Translations under genes and position numbers: made by a program
Part shown: positions 1 to 5,200 of the stretch, one piece after another
Position numbering within the stretch: position 1 is the first letter of the stretch
How the letters are laid out: each line of letters begins with the position of its first letter
The notes under the pieces: model-generated
Database searches by the model: none
The model's input: the letters and a program-made list of their open reading frames with translations, nothing else
Told to the model about the DNA's origin: nothing
Source of the DNA: Deltaproteobacteria bacterium
GTDB lineage: Bacteria > Desulfobacterota > JAENJC01
Length of the DNA stretch: 5,294 bases
Assembly: GCA_016208525.1 (NCBI GenBank)
Contig: JACQYJ010000237.1
Location: forward strand, 1-5,294
Direction of reading: 5' to 3'

Positions 1-458
1 ATGAAGTTCTCAAACAACTGCCCTATGCGCTTTCTTGATTGGTTGGCGTTTTCAAAGGAGTCGCCTATACAACCGATGGATTGCTGAACTGTATAGATGA
101 CCTTGTTGATCTCTTTAGAAGCAATATAGCCCTGCTTTCCCTTTTGACTTGCGGCGGCGTCTTGAAGCTTTTTAAGGTCGTTGAGAAAAGCGACAAATCT
201 TTCAAAGGCGTCTTTAAACTCTGTAACGTCCTCGAAAAAGAGATTGGTGTTCAGAGGCCGGGTAATCTTGTGGCCGTGGGACTGGGCATATTGATAGAAG
301 ATGTAGTTTGATTGAAATGGTGAGACTATGCGGGTCGGCTTGTCTTTCTGCATCACCTGAAGGAATGCGTTACAGATGGCAAAGTAATCCTTTAACTGCC
401 CGAAGGCCGAATTGTCCTGTACGCTTGCCTGAAGGTCCGGTAGGCCGATCTTCATCAT
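1..458 (-). CDS. Probable type II restriction endonuclease, N-terminal part (runs off the window)
   Basis: An uninterrupted frame of 152 codons runs from 458 to the left edge, so the C-terminal part is missing. It begins MMKIGLPDLQ, with two adjacent ATG codons. The first ATG shares four bases (ATGA) with the methyltransferase stop, and an AGGAAG ribosome binding site (467-472) sits 8 bases upstream, which supports this start and implies translational coupling. The protein is soluble and mostly helical, with no signal peptide or membrane segment. Residues 141-152 (SRKRIGQLFENF) resemble the Ser/Arg...Gly...Phe-Glu helix that often precedes the PD-(D/E)xK core in type II enzymes. The catalytic core itself would lie beyond the window. 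I did not recognise a named family. The call rests mainly on tight coupling to a DNA methyltransferase and on that helix motif. An R-M accessory protein is the main alternative. Confidence 0.6.
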   Translation of the reverse strand, partial: MMKIGLPDLQASVQDNSAFGQLKDYFAICNAFLQVMQKDKPTRIVSPFQSNYIFYQYAQSHGHKITRPLNTNLFFEDVTEFKDAFERFVAFLNDLKKLQDAAASQKGKQGYIASKEINKVIYTVQQSIGCIGDSFENANQSRKRIGQLFENF

Positions 459-1483
459 CGTATCGACTTCCTGCGTTCCGTATTCTTAAAATCGTACTCT
501 ATCCATTTTTCTACAGGCCAATCCTCAACCAGATCAATACGCTTTGCCGCCCATCCGCAATATTCAAGGGACATATCACATCCCTTCCATTTCCGATTAA
601 GCTGCTCGGCGGCAACTGCGGTAGTTCCTGAACCAAGGAAAGGGTCTACAAGAAGATCGCCGGGCTTCGAGGATGCAAGGATGAACAGCCTGAGCAACTC
701 CTCCGGCTTCTGGGTCGGGTGCGGAGTCTTTTCATGCATTCCGTTGCATGTTGTTGGTATTTCAATCACATCCTTTGGCTTGGCTCCTTTTGGGTGGGGC
801 TGCCACAAGTAGTCTTTGCTGTTCCTGTTCCCATAGTGGCTGGTTTCGGCCTGGGGATGTTCGGGATATTTTAAGGTATGGTTGCTGTAAGGTATTCTTA
901 CGTCGTCAATGTTGAAGGTAAAGTTCCTGCTTTTCCTGAAATGCAAGATGCTTTCGTGGGAGCGGCCCCAATCGGACCCTAAGTTGGCCTTGTTTTTATA
1001 GTGCCAGACAATCCACCTACAGCCCTTGAAGAATTGAGAAGCAGGAAGCTTCAGATCGGCAAGTATTTCGGAAAAGCCGCAGATGTAAAGGGTTCCCTCC
1101 GGTTTCAAGACCCGCGCTGCCTGCTCAATCCATTTAAGCGACCAGTTGACATACTCCTGCTGGGATTCAAAGGTGTCCCACTCCGCCTTCTTTATGTTGT
1201 ACGGCGGATCGGCAAAGATAAGGTCAACGGATTCACTTTTCATGGAGCCAAGCCATGCAATCGAATCTCCAGCCCATATCTCGCCATTAGGATGTGAATA
1301 ATAAAGCTCCGGGGTGTCCGGGTTTAATTGATCGGCATCCAGATCGTGATACATACCTTTGAGAACAGGCTTTCCAAAAAAGAAGGGGATTTCTTTGTTC
1401 CGAACATAATCAACGGAAGGCTCTCGCACTTCTTCAACCTGTTTGTGCCTTCTTGCGGTTCTCACTGTCATAGGAGTTTTCAT
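455..1483 (-). CDS. Beta-class DNA methyltransferase of a type II restriction-modification system
   Basis: This 342-residue protein transfers a methyl group from S-adenosylmethionine to an exocyclic amino group in DNA, protecting target sites from the partner nuclease. The catalytic motif IV is DPPY at residues 92-95, within VDLIFADPPYNI. The SAM-binding motif I comes later, VDPFLGSGTT at 279-288, preceded by HPTQKP at 255-260. The order IV then I defines the beta class. DPPY fits N6-adenine methylation better than N4-cytosine. The central region (about 160-245) should hold target recognition; its layout recalls M.DpnA-like enzymes, but the target site cannot be read from sequence. About 65 residues precede the usual first motif, a longer N-terminus than in minimal members. 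The ATG at 1483 has no Shine-Dalgarno sequence and overlaps a predicted -10 box; the in-frame ATG at 1471 (residue 5) is an equally likely start. Confidence 0.9.
   Translation of the reverse strand: MKTPMTVRTARRHKQVEEVREPSVDYVRNKEIPFFFGKPVLKGMYHDLDADQLNPDTPELYYSHPNGEIWAGDSIAWLGSMKSESVDLIFADPPYNIKKAEWDTFESQQEYVNWSLKWIEQAARVLKPEGTLYICGFSEILADLKLPASQFFKGCRWIVWHYKNKANLGSDWGRSHESILHFRKSRNFTFNIDDVRIPYSNHTLKYPEHPQAETSHYGNRNSKDYLWQPHPKGAKPKDVIEIPTTCNGMHEKTPHPTQKPEELLRLFILASSKPGDLLVDPFLGSGTTAVAAEQLNRKWKGCDMSLEYCGWAAKRIDLVEDWPVEKWIEYDFKNTERRKSIR
467..472 (-). promoter_or_regulatory. Ribosome binding site of the putative endonuclease
   Basis: On the minus strand the sequence reads AGGAAG, 8 bases before the ATG at 458. 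It lies inside the last codons of the methyltransferase gene. It supports the first of the two adjacent ATG codons as start and supports the downstream frame being a real, coupled gene. Confidence 0.55.
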
Positions 1484-1510
1484 TATTGTTTAAGCTGCCG
1501 ACCTTGTCAA
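1482..1510 (-). promoter_or_regulatory. Predicted sigma70-type promoter of the methyltransferase gene
   Basis: Reading the minus strand, a perfect -35 box TTGACA (1505-1510) is followed by exactly 17 bases and then AATAAT (1482-1487), five of six matches to the -10 consensus. The -10 box overlaps the ATG at 1483. Initiation about 6-8 bases further on would fall near 1474-1476, only 3-5 bases before the in-frame ATG at 1471. A nearly leaderless mRNA is therefore predicted, which fits the lack of a Shine-Dalgarno sequence before either ATG. The promoter gives the R-M pair expression independent of the upstream housekeeping genes. Confidence 0.55.
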
Positions 1511-1515
1511 GGCAG
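1495..1515. promoter_or_regulatory. Inverted repeat around the -35 box, possible operator
   Basis: A perfect 5-base inverted repeat, CTGCC (1495-1499) and GGCAG (1511-1515), brackets the -35 hexamer. A second overlapping palindrome, CCTTG-T-CAAGG (1502-1512), covers the -35 itself. Some R-M systems control the methyltransferase promoter through an operator bound by a C protein or by the methyltransferase. No controller gene is visible here, so the role is a guess based on position. Confidence 0.3.
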
Positions 1516-1568
1516 ATACATTTAAGAGGCTCACGCAAAAGTTTTTGGCATGGAAGGGGATTGGATAT

Positions 1569-2348
1569 TTAACTCTGTGCTCCTGTTTCCTGTGCGGGCA
1601 AATGGCCATTCTCCGCCACAGATTTCTGACCGTGCCCATGCGAATCGTTCTTGTGTCCGTGGCATCCACCTCCGCCGCAACCTCCGGCATGACTGTCCTG
1701 GGATTTTGCCCCCTTAGGGACATGCTCGTAGGCGAGACAGCACATAAGCCTGCCGCATACTCCTGATATCTTTGTGGGGTTCAGGGAAAGTCCCTGCTCC
1801 TTTGCCATCTTCACAGAGACGGGTCCAAAATCTGTCAGGTAAGAAGAGCAGCATAACTCCTTCCCGCAGGGGCCAACCCCGCCCATCTTCTTTGCCGCAT
1901 CCCTCACCCCGATCTGCTTCATCTCTATCCTTATATGTAACTCATAGGCAAGGTCCCTGACCAGCTCCCTGAAGTCTATCCTGCCGTCGGCAGTGAAAAA
2001 GAATATGGCCCTATTCTCATCAAAGGCATACTCCACTTTGACCAGCTTCATTGGAAGCCCTCTCTCCTTTATCTTTTGCAGACAAACAGACAGGGCCTGC
2101 CCTTCCTTCTCCCTGTTCTTCTTTTCCCTTTCAATATCTTCAGAGGTCGCAATCCTCACTATTCTCTTAAGCTCCTTGGTTACGGCCTCTTCAGCCATCT
2201 CTCGTATCTCAGTGGCCGCGGTAGCAAGGCTTACACCCATTTCAGTAGCCACTACCACCCTCTCTCCCCTTCTGACGGTAAAATCAGCAGGATCAAAATC
2301 ATATACCTTGCATGCGTCCTTAAATTTGACGCCTAAGACCTTCAACAT
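1569..2348 (-). CDS. ricT: PSP1/RicT (YaaT) family protein with His/Cys-rich tail
   Basis: This 259-residue protein has the PSP1 C-terminal domain, roughly residues 50-205. The family's Cys clusters are clear: CGKELCC at 161-167 and CGRLMCC at 198-204. In Bacillus subtilis, RicT (YaaT) joins RicA and RicF in a complex that carries Fe-S clusters and assists RNase Y-dependent mRNA maturation; these cysteines are the expected ligands. The role outside Firmicutes is poorly known. After residue 210 comes a 50-residue low-complexity tail with Gly, His and Cys (HAGGCGGGGCHGH at 220-232, then HGHG), likely disordered and possibly metal-binding. Start choice is firm: AGGAGG lies 6 bases before the ATG. 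The gene follows holB, as yaaT follows holB in Bacillus. No terminator is evident in the 85 bases before the methyltransferase. Confidence 0.88.
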   Translation of the reverse strand: MLKVLGVKFKDACKVYDFDPADFTVRRGERVVVATEMGVSLATAATEIREMAEEAVTKELKRIVRIATSEDIEREKKNREKEGQALSVCLQKIKERGLPMKLVKVEYAFDENRAIFFFTADGRIDFRELVRDLAYELHIRIEMKQIGVRDAAKKMGGVGPCGKELCCSSYLTDFGPVSVKMAKEQGLSLNPTKISGVCGRLMCCLAYEHVPKGAKSQDSHAGGCGGGGCHGHKNDSHGHGQKSVAENGHLPAQETGAQS

Positions 2349-2354
2349 AAAAAA

Positions 2355-2360
2355 CCTCCT
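2355..2360 (-). promoter_or_regulatory. Strong ribosome binding site of the PSP1 gene
   Basis: A perfect AGGAGG on the minus strand, 6 bases before the ATG at 2348. It fixes the start. It is the strongest site in the tmk-holB-PSP1 cluster, which suggests that the PSP1 gene is translated independently of holB despite the repeat in between. Confidence 0.8.
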
Positions 2361-2375
2361 TATATTAAAAACTAA

Positions 2376-2450
2376 GAAGTTGAGGGGTTGGGAAGATGAG
2401 AAGTTTAGCTATCTATTTTTAACCTCTCATCCTCTTAATTTCTCAACCTC
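2376..2450. repeat. Inverted pair of 8-base-period arrays between holB and the PSP1 gene
   Basis: Two 32-base arms (2376-2407 and 2419-2450) face each other across an 11-base loop. Each arm is four degenerate octamers with a consensus near GARGTTGA; for example unit 1 is GAAGTTGA in the left arm and GAGGTTGA on the opposite strand of the right arm. Arms agree at about 23 of 32 positions, and most mismatches are A/G changes, some of which become G-U pairs in RNA. The right arm covers the last two codons and stop of holB. In the mRNA sense the hairpin is followed by TTAGTTTTTAA, so it could act as a weak terminator or attenuator, or as an mRNA 3' end stabiliser for holB. It could also be a small non-autonomous mobile repeat. 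Confidence 0.6.
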
Positions 2451-3414
2451 TACTATCCGCCAACCTCATCATCATAACTTCCAGGGCCAACTGTTTGTTT
2501 ATATTCCGCTTGAGCATATCCTCTGTCTCTGTGATCCGGTCAAACCTTTCGAGAATGACCTCCATAGGCAGGTCCCTGGCCTCATCGTCAATCCTTGAGG
2601 CCATATCGTTGTTTATTATACTCCCACCGCCCTTTGAGACAGCCATATCCCTGTATAAAACCTTTAACGCCCTCAGCATACCCCCAAGCCCTTCATCTTT
2701 GGCCAACCCCTCTGCCTCTTTAAATATACCAACCATACCATTTCGCTTTAACCCCGTAAAAGATGTAAAGACCCTTTCCCTCTCCTCAAGTATAGTCCCC
2801 TCATCTTCACCAAGAGCCTTTCCTATGCTCCCTTCCGTTATCGCGGCTATTATGCGGGCTGATCTGGCGCCTAACCCCTTTTTTTCCACCAGCACCCTCT
2901 CCACATCGGCAATGCGGAGGGAGGAGAAGCTGAGCCTCTGAGACCTGGAGACTATGGTAGGGGGAAGGGAATGGAGGTTGGCAGTTACAAGTATCAGGAT
3001 CGAATCTCTGGGCGGTTCCTCAAGGGTCTTTAAAAGGGAGTTGGCTGCAGGAAGCCCCATCCTGTCGGCGCAGTCTATTATGAATACCCTCTTCTTCCCC
3101 TCAAATGGCCTGAACTGAAGGTCATGCTGTAGCTCCCTTATCTGGTCAATCTTTATAAACTGCCCGTCCGGCTCTACAATCTTTACATCAGGGTGATTCC
3201 CGTCATCTATTTTTTTGCAGGACACACAGCGCCCGCAGAAATCGGCAACCATCTCCCGGCAGTTCAGGGCCTTTGCCAGAGATACGGCAGTCAGCCTCTT
3301 ACCGACCCCTTCAGGGCCGGAGAATATGTGGGCGTGGTGCAGCCTACCCCTTTCGATGGATCGATGCAAAACCTTTATGTTATGTTCATGTCCTATTATT
3401 TCTGAGAAAGGCAT
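2443..3414 (-). CDS. holB: DNA polymerase III subunit delta' (clamp loader)
   Basis: This 323-residue AAA+ protein is the delta' subunit that helps open and load the sliding beta clamp. It starts with the typical MPFSEIIGHE. The P-loop is GPEGVGKR (33-40), with Arg where Ser/Thr normally sits. A zinc module follows, with cysteines at 52, 60, 63 and 66. The Walker B region is FIIDCADRM (111-119), with Cys in place of the catalytic Glu. Then come LLKTLEEPP (127-135) and SRSQ (156-159), the SRC-type motif. Degenerate ATPase residues are expected of delta', which in E. coli does not hydrolyse ATP, and length fits delta' better than gamma/tau. A GGGGAA ribosome binding site (3421-3426) lies 6 bases before the start. 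The first 29 bases overlap the end of tmk, implying coupled translation. Confidence 0.93.
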   Translation of the reverse strand: MPFSEIIGHEHNIKVLHRSIERGRLHHAHIFSGPEGVGKRLTAVSLAKALNCREMVADFCGRCVSCKKIDDGNHPDVKIVEPDGQFIKIDQIRELQHDLQFRPFEGKKRVFIIDCADRMGLPAANSLLKTLEEPPRDSILILVTANLHSLPPTIVSRSQRLSFSSLRIADVERVLVEKKGLGARSARIIAAITEGSIGKALGEDEGTILEERERVFTSFTGLKRNGMVGIFKEAEGLAKDEGLGGMLRALKVLYRDMAVSKGGGSIINNDMASRIDDEARDLPMEVILERFDRITETEDMLKRNINKQLALEVMMMRLADSRG

Positions 3415-4033
3415 TTACTATTCCCCATATCTCACCATGCATTGATTGAATATCTTTTGCGGCATCAACCACCTTTACCCTTTCATGTTCCTCTTTCGCA
3501 ATGGCAAGATACCCGTTCCTCACCATGTCATGAAATTCCATAGCTTCTTGTTCAAACCTGTCGTCCCTTATCTCTCTGTTTTTTGAATTCCGCTCCAGAG
3601 CCCTCTGTATCCCAATTTTAGCAGGACAGTCAAGGAGGACCGTCAGGTCGGGCCGCAAACCCTGAGATGCAATCTCGTTAAGCCTGTTTATCAGCGACGA
3701 ATCAAGCCTCCTCCCAAATCCTTGATATGCAACGGTTGCATCTGTAAACCTGTCGCAGATGACGACCTTGCCGTCATTAAGGGCGGGCTTGATCAGTTCG
3801 ATTATATGCTGGGCTCTGTCTGCGGCATAAAGAAGGAGTTCTGTCTGCGGGGCTATCCCTTTGTGGTCGGGATTTAGAAGTATCTCCCTTATCTTGCTCC
3901 CGATATATGTGCCTCCGGGCTCCCTTGTGGCAATAAATGGAAAGCCTTCCAGATTCAATGCCTCGGAAAGAAGCCTGACCTGGGTAGACTTGCCGCAACC
4001 CTCTATCCCCTCAAAAGTTATAAAAAATCCCAT
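3386..4033 (-). CDS. tmk: Thymidylate kinase (dTMP kinase)
   Basis: This cytosolic enzyme of 215 residues phosphorylates dTMP to dTDP with ATP, supplying dTTP for DNA synthesis. The P-loop is GIEGCGKST (9-17). REPGG follows at 37-41, the nucleotide-binding DRFTDATVAYQG spans 94-105, and the Arg-rich LID region with DRFEQE is near 150-163. Length and motif order match bacterial Tmk. The frame stays open upstream to an ATG at 4114, but the start at 4033 is chosen for three reasons: MGFFITFEG is the family N-terminus; AGGT (4043-4046) lies 9 bases before it; and the upstream extension is encoded by repeat DNA. holB begins inside the last codons of tmk, and the two make a sensible DNA-replication unit. 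A likely promoter lies at 4181-4209. Confidence 0.95.
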   Translation of the reverse strand: MGFFITFEGIEGCGKSTQVRLLSEALNLEGFPFIATREPGGTYIGSKIREILLNPDHKGIAPQTELLLYAADRAQHIIELIKPALNDGKVVICDRFTDATVAYQGFGRRLDSSLINRLNEIASQGLRPDLTVLLDCPAKIGIQRALERNSKNREIRDDRFEQEAMEFHDMVRNGYLAIAKEEHERVKVVDAAKDIQSMHGEIWGIVNAFLRNNRT

Positions 4034-4040
4034 TGATATG

Positions 4041-4046
4041 TTACCT
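4041..4046 (-). promoter_or_regulatory. tmk ribosome binding site inside the repeat tip
   Basis: On the minus strand, AGGTAA begins at 4046, with AGGT 9 bases before the tmk ATG at 4033. The AGGT is part of the TTTAGGT tip of the inverted repeat, so it can pair with ACCTAAA from the other tip (4171-4177) in the mRNA. That pairing would hide the site from ribosomes. Confidence 0.45.
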
Positions 4047-4177
4047 AAATCCTGCAATTGGCCGCGATGAACGCAGATAACGCAGATTTTGCTTGTTGGC
4101 TTGCCGGCTTGCAAGCTTACCAGCTTTTTTATCTGTGCAAATCCGTGTAAATCCGTAGCTTAATGCTTTTTTTAGGT
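4043..4177. repeat. Composite inverted-repeat (MITE-like) element in the tmk leader
   Basis: The tips are a perfect 7-base inverted repeat, ACCTAAA (4043-4049) and TTTAGGT (4171-4177). Inside them, longer imperfect arms (about 4060-4087 and 4131-4160) are built of units ending in GAT with a period near 10, for example GAACGCAGAT on the left and, on the opposite strand of the right arm, TTACACGGAT. The core between the arms is a separate 8-base tandem repeat. No transposase frame is present. I recall similar ATCCGTGT/ACGCAGAT words in intergenic DNA of other bacterial genomes, but could not check this here. It lies between comF and tmk and probably forms a long hairpin in the tmk leader. Confidence 0.6.
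4091..4126. repeat. 8-base tandem repeat, GCTT every 8 bases
   Basis: GCTT occurs at 4091, 4099, 4107, 4115 and 4123, exactly 8 bases apart, with variable tetranucleotides between (GTTG, GCCG, GCAA, ACCA after the first unit's register). The opposite strand reads as AAGC plus four bases. It contains the perfect palindrome GCTTGCAAGC (4107-4116). It is the core of the inverted-repeat element and encodes nothing in the chosen annotation. Confidence 0.65.
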
Positions 4178-4180
4178 GTT

Positions 4181-4209
4181 AGTATATAGGATTTTAGAGG
4201 TATGGGCAA
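4181..4209 (-). promoter_or_regulatory. Predicted sigma70-type promoter for tmk-holB
   Basis: On the minus strand, TTGCCC (4204-4209, four of six matches) is followed by exactly 17 bases and TATACT (4181-4186, five of six). Initiation near 4174 would give a leader of about 140 bases that contains nearly all of the inverted-repeat element before tmk. It lies in the gap after comF, where a promoter for the next operon is expected. Confidence 0.4.
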
Positions 4210-4227
4210 GGAGTTTCAGGTATTATC

Positions 4228-4923
4228 TCAAAGCTCCGCAGTCCTTGAAAGAGTCAGGACGCAGACCTCCTTTGCCCCGCTCCTCTTAAGAACCTTGGAA
4301 CACTCGCTCACCGTTGCGCCGGTAGTATACACATCATCAACAATGAGAATCCGTTTCCACCTGACATCCCCGCATACCTCAAAGGCCCCCTTCACATTCA
4401 TCTTCCTCTCCCGCCCGGTCAGGTTCACCTGCGGCTCAGTCCACCTGGTCCTCTTCAGAATATAGGGGTCAACAGGTATCCGCTGCCTCTTCCCTATGGC
4501 GTTTGCCAGGAGGAGTGACTGGTTGAACCCCCTCTCCCTGAGCCTCTTTATATGCAACGGCACAGGGATAATGAGATCAAAACCCTCCAGAGGGTAATCA
4601 GCCATAATCGAACCAAGAGGCCTGGAGTATGTTGTGTCATGACCGTATTTGAATCTGTGGATCGCCTTTGATGCTGCATCATCATATACAAGCACACCTC
4701 TTGCCCATGAAAAATACCGCTTCCTCTTCATGCAATCGCCGCACGTATGACTCTTGATCGCATCAGATTTAAAAGGGACACCGCAGACATTGCATAATGG
4801 GGGAGATATGAAATTTACAGTACCCGCACATTTCGGGCATACCGGCTCCGTTGAGACAGAGTCACAAAAGGTGCATCTGTGGGGGAAGATGAGGTCTAAG
4901 AATGCGGAGAAGAGAGGCAGCAT
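4228..4923 (-). CDS. comF: ComF family phosphoribosyltransferase-like protein
   Basis: This 231-residue protein starts with a ComF-type Cys-rich region: CTFC (17-20) with CPKC (29-32), then CNVC (44-47) with CGDC (61-64), giving two Cys4 zinc sites. The type I phosphoribosyltransferase domain follows, with the PRPP-binding loop ILIVDDVYTTGAT at 192-204. IPVPLHIKRLRERGFNQS (119-136) is the family's second hallmark. ComF proteins are needed for natural transformation in Bacillus and Haemophilus (ComF, GntX-like), acting in the cytoplasm on incoming single-stranded DNA; many bacteria carry one without known competence, and the substrate is unknown. Length and both domains are complete. The start has no strong ribosome binding site (GGAT about 13 bases upstream), and an in-frame stop lies just before it, so no longer start is possible. 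Confidence 0.92.
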   Translation of the reverse strand: MLPLFSAFLDLIFPHRCTFCDSVSTEPVCPKCAGTVNFISPPLCNVCGVPFKSDAIKSHTCGDCMKRKRYFSWARGVLVYDDAASKAIHRFKYGHDTTYSRPLGSIMADYPLEGFDLIIPVPLHIKRLRERGFNQSLLLANAIGKRQRIPVDPYILKRTRWTEPQVNLTGRERKMNVKGAFEVCGDVRWKRILIVDDVYTTGATVSECSKVLKRSGAKEVCVLTLSRTAEL

Positions 4924-4974
4924 AGATTAGTATTCATCCATTCGTTATTGAATTCTTATAAGCATAGAATCTCT

Positions 4975-5199
4975 CTAATGCTTTCCTGCACCCTTTTTAT
5001 TTCTAAGATATTCCTGAGCCTTCTTATAGATGTCGTCCACTGTCATTCCTTTGAAAAGCTCCTCCTGAAGTTTCAAATAGTCTCTCTTCTCATAGGAAAT
5101 CTGGGACAGGAACCGTATGGCGTCAGGCTCTCCCAGCTCTTTGAATAAGACATTCAGGCCTTTTTTTGTTATCTCAGCGTCACTAACCATTTTTTGCAT
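4975..5199 (-). CDS. Small helical protein of unknown function, possible antitoxin-like partner of a PIN protein
   Basis: This 74-residue protein is predicted to be all helical, with no membrane segment or cysteine, a charged middle, and a basic C-terminal tail (LRNKKGAGKH). It starts one base after the stop of the upstream PIN-like gene, with GGAGG (5209-5213) 9 bases before the ATG at 5199; a second ATG at 5190 is less well placed. The segment SDAEITKKGLNVLFKELGE is reminiscent of short uncharacterised proteins that begin with a DAEI...KGL motif. I recall such proteins near PIN-domain genes but cannot confirm it. Tight coupling suggests a functional partner, for instance an antitoxin, though antitoxin genes usually come first. 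No DNA-binding motif is evident. Confidence 0.75.
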   Translation of the reverse strand: MQKMVSDAEITKKGLNVLFKELGEPDAIRFLSQISYEKRDYLKLQEELFKGMTVDDIYKKAQEYLRNKKGAGKH

Positions 5200-5200
5200 T

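Noticed and set aside
39..631. Two plus-strand frames opposite the endonuclease and the methyltransferase end
   Set aside because: Both are shadows; the minus-strand frames have coupling, ribosome binding site and recognisable motifs.
1484..1568. Terminator after the PSP1 gene
   Set aside because: The only hairpin-like sequence is the inverted repeat around the -35 box, with no T-run after it in the minus-strand sense.
1490..1723. 77-codon minus-strand frame before the methyltransferase, considered as a controller (C) protein
   Set aside because: Most of it overlaps the PSP1 gene in another frame, it has no helix-turn-helix, and it reads like out-of-frame sequence.
1993..2598. 201-codon plus-strand frame
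   Set aside because: It lies opposite the PSP1 and holB genes and crosses the repeat between them. Its Ser/Leu-rich composition is what antisense of these genes gives, and it has no family motif.
4034..4114. N-terminal extension of tmk from the ATG at 4114
   Set aside because: It is encoded by the left arm and core of the repeat element, looks unlike any kinase N-terminus, and the proper family start with a ribosome binding site is at 4033.
4043..4177. CRISPR array or riboswitch upstream of tmk
   Set aside because: Repeat units are only 8-10 bases with no spacers, and no known riboswitch core is visible.
4228..4465. Plus-strand frame over the 3' end of comF
   Set aside because: It is antisense to a complete, motif-rich ComF gene and shows no coding motif of its own.
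4924..4974. Possible promoter (TATAAG on the minus strand) before comF
   Set aside because: No -35 match at suitable spacing, so the gap is left unannotated.
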